DNA of 8,427 bases from Clostridia bacterium. GTDB lineage: Bacteria > Bacillota > Clostridia > Christensenellales > Pumilibacteraceae. The stretch lies in assembly GCA_900762945.1 (NCBI GenBank), contig CAAFIN010000299.1:1-8427 (forward strand), written 5' to 3'. Below, piece after piece: positions 1 through 6,527 of the stretch. The stretch's first letter is position 1; the number at the start of each line of letters is the position of its first letter. The notes beneath the pieces are model-generated. The model saw nothing but the letters and a program-made list of their open reading frames with translations. It ran no database searches and was not told the origin of the DNA. A program made the position numbers and the translations under genes.

Positions 1-45
1 ATGCTGTGAGAGGGATACTTATCCTTATAATAGTTCCGCGATTCC

Positions 46-1101
46 TTACTCGCCTTTTATCAGCGTGTTGAGAATCTGCAACAGATTGAACGTTACGGCG
101 TCGCCGAACACGCGCAAGTTAAGACCCGTTTCTTTCTCGATTTTATCGAGGCGATAAATGAGCGTGTTGCGGTGGATATACATATTTCTGCTCGTTTCGG
201 AAATGTTAAGCGAGTTTTTCATAAACTCTTCCGCGGTATTCATAAGTTCAGGGTCGGCAAGCACTTCCGAGCCGTTCTTTTCGAGCAGACTGTCGAAGTA
301 TTTGATAAGAAGCGACTTGGGCGTATCGGATAAGATTCGAATCAGTATATAGTCGTTGTACGAGTACACGTTAGCGGCGGGCGACAGCAGTTTGCCGAAC
401 TTGTAGGTGAAAATGACCTTTTCGTAACTGCCAGACAGTTCCTGAAACGAGCGGATCGTGCCGCCGGTGGAAATCGTAAGGTCGATACGGAGTTCTTCCT
501 TGACGTTCTCGTACAATATCGAAGCGAACTCGTAGGACGAGTGATACTCGCCGTTGTCGTCGTCGGTTACGCGCAAGTACACGAGCGTGCGTTCGTCCAT
601 AGTGACGATATAGTCGCGCTTGTCGGCGATCATCGACAGAAAGTGCTTGAGTTCGGCTTGCATTTCGCGCGTGCGGGTAACAAGCGACATCATATAGTGG
701 CTGAACCTGACGTCCGAAAAGTGCGCGCGGAACATATTTTTCTGCACGGAACTGAGTTCTCCGGAAAGAATCAGCCGCAGTTTTTCCTCGGTGGAAAAGT
801 CGTCGCGCAGTCGTTCCTCGGTGGACCCCAGCACAGCGTCAAGCATAAACGCGTAGTTGCGGGCTTCGCGGTCGTCACCCTTGATCGCGACGTAGTAAAT
901 ACCTGTCATGCGATGCACGCAAAGATAGGTCACTCCTCTCTCCTGCGCCACGTTGTCCTCGAAGCGCGAGGGCGCGGGCAATGCGAACGGCACGGCAGGC
1001 GTACCCGCCGAATACAGCGATTCGCCGAACGCCGAATATAGCGAACATTCTATGCCTGTTTTCTGATAAATGTCGGACAGCGCCGATACGATTTTTTTCA
1101 T
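46..1101 (-). CDS. PucR/CdaR-like transcriptional regulator with C-terminal helix-turn-helix
   Basis: A 351-residue cytosolic DNA-binding regulator. Residues about 285-345 form the PucR-type C-terminal helix-turn-helix: a helix around 287-299, then the diagnostic stretch Y308-I-H-R-N-T-L-I-Y-R-L317 and a terminal hydrophobic helix (FNLLQILNTL). Residues about 130-245 resemble the degenerate CdaR GGDEF-like domain, including STGGTIRSFQELSGSYEKV at 211-229. The first 100 residues look like a small sensory domain, but I do not recognise its family or ligand. The protein is shorter than many PucR/CdaR regulators. The ATG start is supported by AAAAGGA (complement of 1108-1114) six bases upstream. 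It follows the O-acetylhomoserine sulfhydrylase gene on the same strand, so that gene or itself could be a target, but this is inference. A 7-bp inverted repeat lies directly before its ribosome binding site. The family call is firm; the regulon is unknown. Only 45 bases lie beyond its TAA stop, with no terminator visible. Confidence 0.88.
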   Translation of the reverse strand: MKKIVSALSDIYQKTGIECSLYSAFGESLYSAGTPAVPFALPAPSRFEDNVAQERGVTYLCVHRMTGIYYVAIKGDDREARNYAFMLDAVLGSTEERLRDDFSTEEKLRLILSGELSSVQKNMFRAHFSDVRFSHYMMSLVTRTREMQAELKHFLSMIADKRDYIVTMDERTLVYLRVTDDDNGEYHSSYEFASILYENVKEELRIDLTISTGGTIRSFQELSGSYEKVIFTYKFGKLLSPAANVYSYNDYILIRILSDTPKSLLIKYFDSLLEKNGSEVLADPELMNTAEEFMKNSLNISETSRNMYIHRNTLIYRLDKIEKETGLNLRVFGDAVTFNLLQILNTLIKGE

Positions 1102-1114
1102 TTATTATCCTTTT

Positions 1115-1137
1115 CGGCGAAGTTTCCGGTTTCGCCG
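1115..1137 (-). repeat. Inverted repeat (7-bp arms) in the leader of the PucR-like gene
   Basis: The arms CGGCGAA (1115-1121) and TTCGCCG (1131-1137) are perfect inverted repeats around a 9-base loop. In the minus-strand transcript the hairpin ends immediately before the AAAAGGA ribosome binding site of the regulator. It is not followed by a U-tract on that strand, so it is not a classical intrinsic terminator. It could be an operator for autoregulation or an RNA hairpin affecting translation. The words CGGCGAA and TTCGCCG are common in this genome, so chance is a real alternative. Confidence 0.4.
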
Positions 1138-1193
1138 CATGATTGTTGATTCTCGTTTATATTTTATGTTTTCCATTTCGGTACGCTACAGAT

Positions 1194-2459
1194 TTAAGCG
1201 TTTTTAAGAGCTTGGTCGAGATCAGCGATAATATCGTCGACATTCTCGATGCCCACGCTGAGCCGTATGCTCGCGGGACTGATACCCGCCGCTACGAGTT
1301 GATCGGCGGTAAGTTGACGGTGCGTGCTTGACGCCGGGTGCAACACTCCGGTGCGCGCGTCGGCGACGTGAACGACTATGCAAGCGAGTTTCAGCGAGTC
1401 CATAAACTTAACGCACTCGTCGTACGAGCCGAGTTCGAACGAGATAACGCCGCTCGCCTTGCCGCCCATGTACTTACGGCATTTGTCGTAGTCGGGATCG
1501 GTCGCAAGCCCGGGGTACTTGATCGATTTGACTTTCGGATGCGAACCGAGGTACTCTGCGACTTTCAGCGCGTTCTCGCTGTGGCGCTCCATTCTTAAGT
1601 GCAGAGTTTCCAGTCCGATATTCGTCAAAAACGCGTTCATCGGGCTGATCGCCGAGCCGAGGTCGCGCATGAGTTGCGCGCGGGCTTTGACGATATACGC
1701 GGAAGCGCCGAACGCTTCGGTATAACTCAAGCCGTGGTAACTCTCGTCTGGAAGCGTAAGGCAATCGAACTTGCCGCTTGCTTTCCAGTCGAACTTGCCG
1801 CCGTCAACGATTACGCCGCCCAGCGAAGTCGCGTGACCGTCGATATATTTCGAGGTCGAGTGAACGACGATATCCGCTCCCCACTCGAGCGGACGGCACA
1901 GATACGGCGTGGCGAACGTATTGTCCACGATAAGCGGTATGCGGTGCTTGTGCGCGAGCGCGGCGAGATTTTCTATATCGAGTACGGTGAGCGCGGGGTT
2001 AGCCAGCGTTTCGCCGAAAATCGCCTTTGTGTTCGGGCGAATAGCCTTCTCTACTTCCGTGAGGTCGGTAATGTTCATAAGAGTGACTTCAACGCCCATT
2101 TTTTTGAGCGTAACGCCCAAAAGGTTGGTCGTGCCGCCGTAAATATCGATGGAAGCCACGACGTGATCGCCCGCCGACGCGATATTTAGTACGGAAATAA
2201 GCGTTGCCGCTTGACCCGACGCGGTCATCATCGCGCCCACGCCGCCCTCCAGATCTGCAATCTTATTTTCTACCGCCGCGACCGTGGGGTTAGAAAGGCG
2301 CGTATAGAAAAATCCGTCCGCTTTAAGATCGAACAAGTCGCCTACCGCTTGCACGGACTCGTACTTGAACGTGGTGCTCATATTGACGGGCAGAACGCGC
2401 GGTTCTCCGTTTTTCGGTAAATAACCCGATTGTACGCACTTGGTTTCGATTTTGCTCAT
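1194..2459 (-). CDS. metY: O-acetylhomoserine sulfhydrylase (Cys/Met metabolism PLP enzyme)
   Basis: A 421-residue cytosolic enzyme of the Cys/Met metabolism PLP-dependent family. By family, it condenses O-acetylhomoserine with sulfide (or a thiol such as methanethiol) to give homocysteine (or methionine). Visible landmarks are the cofactor/phosphate-binding Y52-T-R54-L-S-N-P, SGQAA at 81-85, VDNTFATP at 178-185 with cofactor-binding D179, the Schiff-base lysine K204 in HSTSKYIDGH, LHLRMERH at 286-293, HPASSTHRQL at 374-383, and carboxylate-binding R399 in IRLSVG. Length and N-terminus match the O-acetylhomoserine branch better than the roughly 380-residue cystathionine enzymes. The ATG has a good GAGGAGA site (complement of 2467-2473). 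The 75-base leader is too short for a SAM-I riboswitch, which often controls such genes in Firmicutes. A close alternative is a cystathionine gamma-synthase-like or methionine gamma-lyase-like specificity, which motifs alone cannot fully exclude. Confidence 0.92.
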   Translation of the reverse strand: MSKIETKCVQSGYLPKNGEPRVLPVNMSTTFKYESVQAVGDLFDLKADGFFYTRLSNPTVAAVENKIADLEGGVGAMMTASGQAATLISVLNIASAGDHVVASIDIYGGTTNLLGVTLKKMGVEVTLMNITDLTEVEKAIRPNTKAIFGETLANPALTVLDIENLAALAHKHRIPLIVDNTFATPYLCRPLEWGADIVVHSTSKYIDGHATSLGGVIVDGGKFDWKASGKFDCLTLPDESYHGLSYTEAFGASAYIVKARAQLMRDLGSAISPMNAFLTNIGLETLHLRMERHSENALKVAEYLGSHPKVKSIKYPGLATDPDYDKCRKYMGGKASGVISFELGSYDECVKFMDSLKLACIVVHVADARTGVLHPASSTHRQLTADQLVAAGISPASIRLSVGIENVDDIIADLDQALKNA

Positions 2460-2493
2460 ATTAGTTTCTCCTCGGAAGTAAAATTCGGCGGGT

Positions 2494-2520
2494 GTTTTAT
2501 TTTAGACTTATATTTGTCGA
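2494..2520 (-). promoter_or_regulatory. Weak candidate promoter for the sulfhydrylase gene
   Basis: In the AT-rich 75-base gap between yigZ and the sulfhydrylase gene, the minus strand carries TCGACA (complement of 2515-2520; five of six matches to the -35 consensus). TAAAAC (complement of 2494-2499; four of six matches to the -10 consensus) follows after a 15-base spacer, which is short. It would give a leader of about 25-30 bases. No intrinsic terminator is visible in the gap, so read-through from the upstream operon is equally possible. Confidence 0.2.
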
Positions 2521-2534
2521 TTGGTTTTTATTTC

Positions 2535-3167
2535 TTACTTTTCCGCTTCAGGACGCTCGATAAAACACGTTTCGAGTGCGTTTATCTCGGGTTTACCGCC
2601 TATTGCGTCAGCGACGGAAGCGGTGATTTCCGTTCCCTCCGCAGTCGCCAGCGTAAAGCGGACGTCCGTGCCGTACTCGGTACCGATAATATCGAACGGC
2701 AGACGAGCCGCCGCGGACGAGAACTTTTTAGCCCGACCGAAGTCGAGGTGAAGTTCGTACACGTCGCACAGTTCGTAGCGGACTTTTTTCGCGCTTTTGA
2801 TTGCCGACGAAGCCGCGGACGAGTACGCGCGGACAAGTCCGCCCGCGCCCAGTTTTATGCCGCCGAACCAGCGGACTACGGCGACGAGCGTTTCTTTCAG
2901 CCCGGAGTTTTTCAGCGCTTCCATAATGGGCTGACCAGCCGTGCCGGACGGCTCGCCGTCGTCGGAAAACCTCGCGGCGAAACCGGACCTGTCGAAAATC
3001 GCGGCGTAGCAAACGTGAGTTGCGTCCGAGTATTTCTTGCGGATTTCGGCAAGCGCGGCGAAAGTTTCTTCTTCGCTCCGAACGCGCCTTACGATCGTCA
3101 AAAACTCCGAACGCGTGATTACGGTCGTTTCCGAATACTCCTCTTTTATCGTGAGGAACGAGGTCAT
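2535..3167 (-). CDS. yigZ: YigZ/IMPACT-family (UPF0029) protein
   Basis: A 210-residue cytosolic protein with the two-domain layout of bacterial YigZ/YvyE. The N-terminal IMPACT domain spans about 15-125 and carries the hallmark motifs ATHVCYA (49-55), RFSDDGEPSGTAGQP (66-80) and RWFGGIKLGAGGLVRAY (99-115). The C-terminal part (about 133-200) fits the ferredoxin-like DUF1949-type domain. Eukaryotic IMPACT modulates the Gcn2 translation-stress pathway. The bacterial role is poorly defined, though nucleic-acid or ribosome association has been suggested. Its ATG overlaps the tyrS stop codon by 4 bases (ATGA), and only a weak AAGG lies upstream, so translation is probably coupled to tyrS. It is the last gene of the tightly packed block before a 75-base gap. 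Confidence 0.9.
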   Translation of the reverse strand: MTSFLTIKEEYSETTVITRSEFLTIVRRVRSEEETFAALAEIRKKYSDATHVCYAAIFDRSGFAARFSDDGEPSGTAGQPIMEALKNSGLKETLVAVVRWFGGIKLGAGGLVRAYSSAASSAIKSAKKVRYELCDVYELHLDFGRAKKFSSAAARLPFDIIGTEYGTDVRFTLATAEGTEITASVADAIGGKPEINALETCFIERPEAEK

Positions 3168-4384
3168 TTAAGCACAACCTTGACGTGGACTTTCTTGCCC
3201 TTGTGGAGTACGAACGAGTCGGTCACGCCGAAATCGACGAGTTTTGCGGAAACGGTCGTTACTTTTTCGTCGCCGATCTTTACGCCGCCGCCCTCGACGA
3301 GTCTGCGCGCTTCGCTCTTGGACGAAGCCACGCCGGTAAGTACCATTGCGTCGACTACCACGGTGTCTGGATTGCCCTCTATCGTGACTTCGGGCATGGC
3401 GTCGACGTTACCTGAGAACGCGCCCTCCGCCTGACGTTTGGCTTTTTCCGCTTCTTCTTCGCCGTGCACGAGTTTGGTGACTTCGTACGCAAGTCTTGCC
3501 TTGGCGTAGTTGATACGCTCGTCCTTATATTTGACGAGGTCGGCGATTTCATCGAGATCCATAAACGTGAGAAGTTTAAGACACTCCTCTACTTTCACAT
3601 CCTCAACGTTTCTGAAGTACTGGTAGAATTCGTATGGCGAAGTCTTGTTCGGGTCGAGCCACAACGCTCCCTTTGCCGTCTTACCCATCTTTTTACCGTC
3701 GCTGGTTTCGAGCAGCGTGAACGTCATTGCGTACGCCGAGTCGCCCTCGAGTCTGCGGATAAGATCCGCGCCTGCGAGAATATTCGACCACTGATCGTTG
3801 CCGCCGATCTCGAGTTTGCAGCCGTACTTGCGGTACAACACGAGGAAGTCATAAGCCTGCATAAGCATATAGTTGAACTCGAGGAAGTTAAGTCCGCGCT
3901 CGTAGCGTGTCTTGAAGCACTCGGCGGTGAGCATTTTATTGACCGAGAAATTGATACCGATTTCGCGCAGAAAATCGATATAGTTGAGGTTAAGCAGCCA
4001 GTCGCCGTTGTCCACCATGATCGCGGGGTTCTCGCCCTCGAAATCGAGGAAGCGGCTCATCTGCTTTTTGAACGCCGCGACGTTGTGCGCGATGGTTTCG
4101 CGCGTCATCATCTGGCGCATATCCGTTCTTCCCGACGGATCGCCGATCATTGCCGTGCCGCCGCCGAAAAGCGCGATGGGCTTGTGTCCCGCGCGTTGCA
4201 TGTGCGCCATTGCCATGACGGGGATATAGTGACCGATATGCAGACTGTCCGCGGTCGGGTCAAATCCGACGTAAAACGGCGTGGGTTCTTTGCCGAGTTG
4301 GTTATAAAGATCATCTTCATACACCGTCTGTTTGATAAAGCCGCGCTCTTTGAGAATGTCGAATGCGTTCTTGTTGGTTGCCAT
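3164..4384 (-). CDS. tyrS: Tyrosyl-tRNA synthetase
   Basis: A 406-residue class I aminoacyl-tRNA synthetase that charges tRNA-Tyr with tyrosine in the cytosol. The N-terminal catalytic domain shows FYVGFDPTADSLHIGH (37-52), which contains the HIGH signature at 49-52. GGNDQWSNI lies at 194-202, and the KMSKS loop appears as KMGKT at 232-236, a variant normal for this enzyme. The C-terminal S4 RNA-binding domain spans about 340-400. Length is typical for the bacterial enzyme. The gene sits 8 bases after an aminotransferase gene and overlaps yigZ by 4 bases. No T-box leader precedes it, unlike many Firmicutes tyrS genes. The best Shine-Dalgarno match, GGAGG, lies unusually far upstream. Identity is very secure. 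Confidence 0.98.
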   Translation of the reverse strand: MATNKNAFDILKERGFIKQTVYEDDLYNQLGKEPTPFYVGFDPTADSLHIGHYIPVMAMAHMQRAGHKPIALFGGGTAMIGDPSGRTDMRQMMTRETIAHNVAAFKKQMSRFLDFEGENPAIMVDNGDWLLNLNYIDFLREIGINFSVNKMLTAECFKTRYERGLNFLEFNYMLMQAYDFLVLYRKYGCKLEIGGNDQWSNILAGADLIRRLEGDSAYAMTFTLLETSDGKKMGKTAKGALWLDPNKTSPYEFYQYFRNVEDVKVEECLKLLTFMDLDEIADLVKYKDERINYAKARLAYEVTKLVHGEEEAEKAKRQAEGAFSGNVDAMPEVTIEGNPDTVVVDAMVLTGVASSKSEARRLVEGGGVKIGDEKVTTVSAKLVDFGVTDSFVLHKGKKVHVKVVLK

Positions 4385-4392
4385 AATAGTTT

Positions 4393-5586
4393 TTATTTAA
4401 CCTCCGTTACTTTTTTCTTGAAAACTTCGCCGAGCGCGCGTATGCCGCGTTCTATTTTTTCCTCGTCGGCGTTCGAGTAGTTTAACCTTAGAGTATTAAG
4501 CCCTTTATCCCCTACGAAAAACGATTTGCCGGGAACGTAAGCGACTTTTTTCGCGACCGCTTCGGGGAAAGCCTTGACCGTGTCGACGGGAACGGTGAAT
4601 TCTCCGAATATGAACAAGCCTCCGTCGGGGTCGGTTCGCCGGAATTCTTCCGGCATGTACTTGTCGAGCGCGGCGGTCATCGCCGTTTTTCTGGCAAGGT
4701 ACACGGGCAGACTTTTTTCGACGTTGGGCTTGACGTAGCCGCGTTTTAGATATTCGTAAGCGATCGCTTGCGAAAGCCCCGAAGTATGCACGTCGGTGCA
4801 TTGTTTGCCGATCACGAGTTTTTTGATGACCTCGGGGTTACCGCAGATAACGCCCGTTCTAAGCCCCGGGGAAAGTATCTTGGAAAAACTGGTGACGTAC
4901 AGTACTTTGCCCGCGCGGTCGAAACTCTTGATCGGCGGAAGCGGCTCGCCCGAATATCGGAGCCGCGAATACGGATCGTCCTCGAGCACCGTCATATCGT
5001 ACTTTTCGGCGAGCGCCGCGATGCCTTTGCGGTTCTCTGCCGAATACGATCTGCCCGTCGGGTTGGAAAACGTGGGGACGACGTAAAGGAATTTCGGGTT
5101 ATATTTCTTTATCTTCGCTTCGAGGTCGGCAAGAATCAAGCCGTTTTCGTCCGAATCAACGCCTATCGGAGTCGCTTCGTAGGACGAGGCTATCTGCAAA
5201 AACGCGAGGTAAGTCGGGTTTTCGACGAGAACACAGTCGCCTTTGTCGAGGAACGCTTTGCACGTAAGGTCGATGCCTTGCTGACCGCCGGACACGACGA
5301 AAAGTTCGTCTACGGACGAGGTTTCCACTCCGCCGTCCGCCAAAAACTTGCGCAGTTCTTCACGGAACGGAGTCGCGCCCTCGGATACGCCGTACTGGAG
5401 TGCGGAAAGCGCGTTGCCGCCGCCTAAAATATCGGCGGTGATTTCGGTTATCTTATCCACGGGAATACACTCTGCGGCGGGCAAGCCGCCGGCGAACGAT
5501 ATCATATCGGGCTGAGCCGTGAGTTTCAGTATCTCACGGGTTGCCGAGCCGTTCAGTCCGTTCATTCTCGTGCTGTAATTACTCAT
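4393..5586 (-). CDS. Fold-type-I PLP-dependent aminotransferase (LysN/2-aminoadipate-like)
   Basis: A 397-residue cytosolic aminotransferase of the class I/II family. Seen directly: ISFAGGLPAAECIP (29-42), the substrate-loop signature of the 2-aminoadipate/MocR-related subgroup; VSGGQQGID (98-106); cofactor-contacting NPTG (175-178) and EDDPYSRLRY (202-211); the Schiff-base lysine K236 in SFSKILSPGLRTG; and carboxylate-binding R367 in LRLNYSN. There is no N-terminal GntR DNA-binding domain, so this is the enzyme alone and not a MocR regulator. Substrates in this subgroup include 2-aminoadipate and branched-chain or aromatic amino acids, and the exact one cannot be read from sequence. The ATG overlaps the stop of the upstream membrane-protein gene by 4 bases and has an excellent AAGGAG (complement of 5592-5597) five bases upstream. 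The tyrS neighbour hints at aromatic amino acids, but that is only suggestive. Confidence 0.92.
   Translation of the reverse strand: MSNYSTRMNGLNGSATREILKLTAQPDMISFAGGLPAAECIPVDKITEITADILGGGNALSALQYGVSEGATPFREELRKFLADGGVETSSVDELFVVSGGQQGIDLTCKAFLDKGDCVLVENPTYLAFLQIASSYEATPIGVDSDENGLILADLEAKIKKYNPKFLYVVPTFSNPTGRSYSAENRKGIAALAEKYDMTVLEDDPYSRLRYSGEPLPPIKSFDRAGKVLYVTSFSKILSPGLRTGVICGNPEVIKKLVIGKQCTDVHTSGLSQAIAYEYLKRGYVKPNVEKSLPVYLARKTAMTAALDKYMPEEFRRTDPDGGLFIFGEFTVPVDTVKAFPEAVAKKVAYVPGKSFFVGDKGLNTLRLNYSNADEEKIERGIRALGEVFKKKVTEVK
4401..4405 (-). promoter_or_regulatory. Distant Shine-Dalgarno GGAGG of tyrS
   Basis: The strong GGAGG motif (complement of 4401-4405) lies inside the last codons of the upstream aminotransferase gene. 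It is separated from the tyrS ATG by 16 bases of AT-rich sequence, longer than the usual 5-10. No better site is closer, and no alternative in-frame start gives normal spacing. Reinitiation after the aminotransferase stop codon, 8 bases away, may compensate. Confidence 0.5.
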
Positions 5587-6119
5587 ATTGACTCCTTTTC
5601 CGGTTTTTCAAGCGGTAGAATATAGAATCTTTCGGGTAGGAATTTTATCGTGAAGTACGCCGCCGTTCCTACCGTAAGCCCCGCGACCACGGACGCCAAA
5701 AGCGTGAGCGGAAGCGCTGCCACGAGGTTGGTTTTCACAATCAGTCCCGCGACCGCGAGTTGCGTGAGGTTGTGCGCGAGCGCGCCTATAAAACTTATCG
5801 ACACTATCGACAGCCGCCCTACGAGCGTTTTTATCAGCAGCGTTTCGAGCGACAGCGAGACTATCCCGGCGGTCAACGAATACGCGAGCGCGAAGTAGTT
5901 GCCGCTTACTACGGCACTCATAAGACACCGCGCGACAAGCACGAAGTACGCGTCGGTTACACCGAGCACTACCAGCGCAACGAGGCTTACGACGTTGCTA
6001 AGCCCCATTTTCGCGCCGGGTGCGAACGCGAGCATTGGCGGGAGCGCGTTTTCGATTATCGCGAGTACGAACGCCGCCGCCACGAACAACGCGAGTCTTG
6101 TGATTCTTTTTGCCGTCAT
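5583..6119 (-). CDS. Gx transporter family membrane protein (Hpre_diP_synt_I family)
   Basis: A 178-residue hydrophobic protein with about five or six membrane segments (roughly 7-24, 38-54, 57-70, 76-98, 104-127, 132-157). The conserved family features are the loop ENALPPMLAFAPGAKMGLSN (23-42), where other members have a proline-rich segment followed by PGxKxGLxN, and GALAHNLTQL (112-121). Databases often label such proteins heptaprenyl diphosphate synthase component I, a historical name. The S-component-like fold suggests small-molecule uptake or a membrane redox partner. It starts 12 bases after the NusG-domain-II gene, with GAGG overlapping that gene's TAG stop, and ends in an ATGA overlap with the aminotransferase. 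The adjacent NusG-II and apbE genes are the usual company in flavin-based electron-transfer loci (EetA/EetB-like pairs, from memory). The family call is good; the substrate is unknown. Confidence 0.82.
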   Translation of the reverse strand: MTAKRITRLALFVAAAFVLAIIENALPPMLAFAPGAKMGLSNVVSLVALVVLGVTDAYFVLVARCLMSAVVSGNYFALAYSLTAGIVSLSLETLLIKTLVGRLSIVSISFIGALAHNLTQLAVAGLIVKTNLVAALPLTLLASVVAGLTVGTAAYFTIKFLPERFYILPLEKPEKESI

Positions 6120-6131
6120 GAGCGGTTGCCT

Positions 6132-6527
6132 CTACTTTTCCTGACCTGTGTCGGTCTGAAATTCGCCCGCGCCCTTTATCCCGACCACAACGCCGGCGGG
6201 CAGACAGACTATCGACTGATTGACCCGCGAAATTCTGCCGCTGTGCTCGCAGATTTTATCCGGGCAATCGGAGTTTATAACGTACGCTTCGCCGTTTTCG
6301 ATAACCACGGTGAGCGACCGCAGCGTTATCGTGCGATTTTCACCGAGCGGATACTCCTGCGTTTTGCCGTCCTCGGTTATCGTCACCGCGGCGCCTTTTT
6401 TACCGCCGAGCGCGCCGGTGAGCGCCAGCGCGAGCGCCGCCGCCGTCACCACCGCCATTACGATAATATCGACAAGGCGAACGGGCTTTGAGTTTTTGAC
6501 CGCTTTTATCGTCTTTATATCGGTCAT
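6132..6527 (-). CDS. Membrane-anchored NusG domain II protein
   Basis: A 131-residue protein with a short basic N-terminus, one membrane helix (about 19-41) and a small beta-rich domain (about 45-120) predicted outside the membrane. The domain carries the family signature: ENGEAYVINSDCPDKICEHSG (77-97) and then QSIVCLPAGVVVGIKG (104-119), with cysteines C88, C93 and C108. Despite the family name this is not the transcription factor NusG; it lacks the NGN and KOW parts. Members are frequently encoded beside Gx-transporter proteins and flavin transferases, so a role in extracytosolic redox chemistry or its assembly is inferred. The ATG overlaps the apbE stop by 4 bases, and GGAG lies 11 bases upstream inside apbE. 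Cysteine function (disulfide or metal) cannot be decided from sequence. Confidence 0.83.
   Translation of the reverse strand: MTDIKTIKAVKNSKPVRLVDIIVMAVVTAAALALALTGALGGKKGAAVTITEDGKTQEYPLGENRTITLRSLTVVIENGEAYVINSDCPDKICEHSGRISRVNQSIVCLPAGVVVGIKGAGEFQTDTGQEK

Noticed and set aside
1..45. Short palindrome GGATA-N2-TATCC downstream of the PucR-like gene, considered as a terminator
   Set aside because: The stem has only 5 weak base pairs and a 2-base loop with no following U-tract on the minus strand; the window ends before any further context.
2460..2534. SAM riboswitch or terminator in the leader of the sulfhydrylase gene
   Set aside because: 75 bases is too short for a SAM-I riboswitch, and the only inverted repeat is a 5-bp A/T stem around an 11-base loop, too weak for a terminator.
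2430..3434. Long plus-strand open frame of 334 codons, and a similar one at 3464-4480 (338 codons)
   Set aside because: They lie antisense to yigZ and tyrS, whose motifs are unmistakable. The translations are low-complexity, arginine- and histidine-rich, and match no family. They are by-products of the codon bias.
4638..4654. Perfect 7-bp hairpin with a 3-base loop (GCCGGAA and TTCCGGC)
   Set aside because: It lies inside the aminotransferase coding sequence, encodes ordinary residues (PEEFR) and has no U-tract. Probably a coincidence of codon choice.
5760..6491. Plus-strand open frame of 243 codons
   Set aside because: Extremely arginine- and tyrosine-rich translation, antisense to the Gx-transporter and NusG-II genes; a shadow frame.
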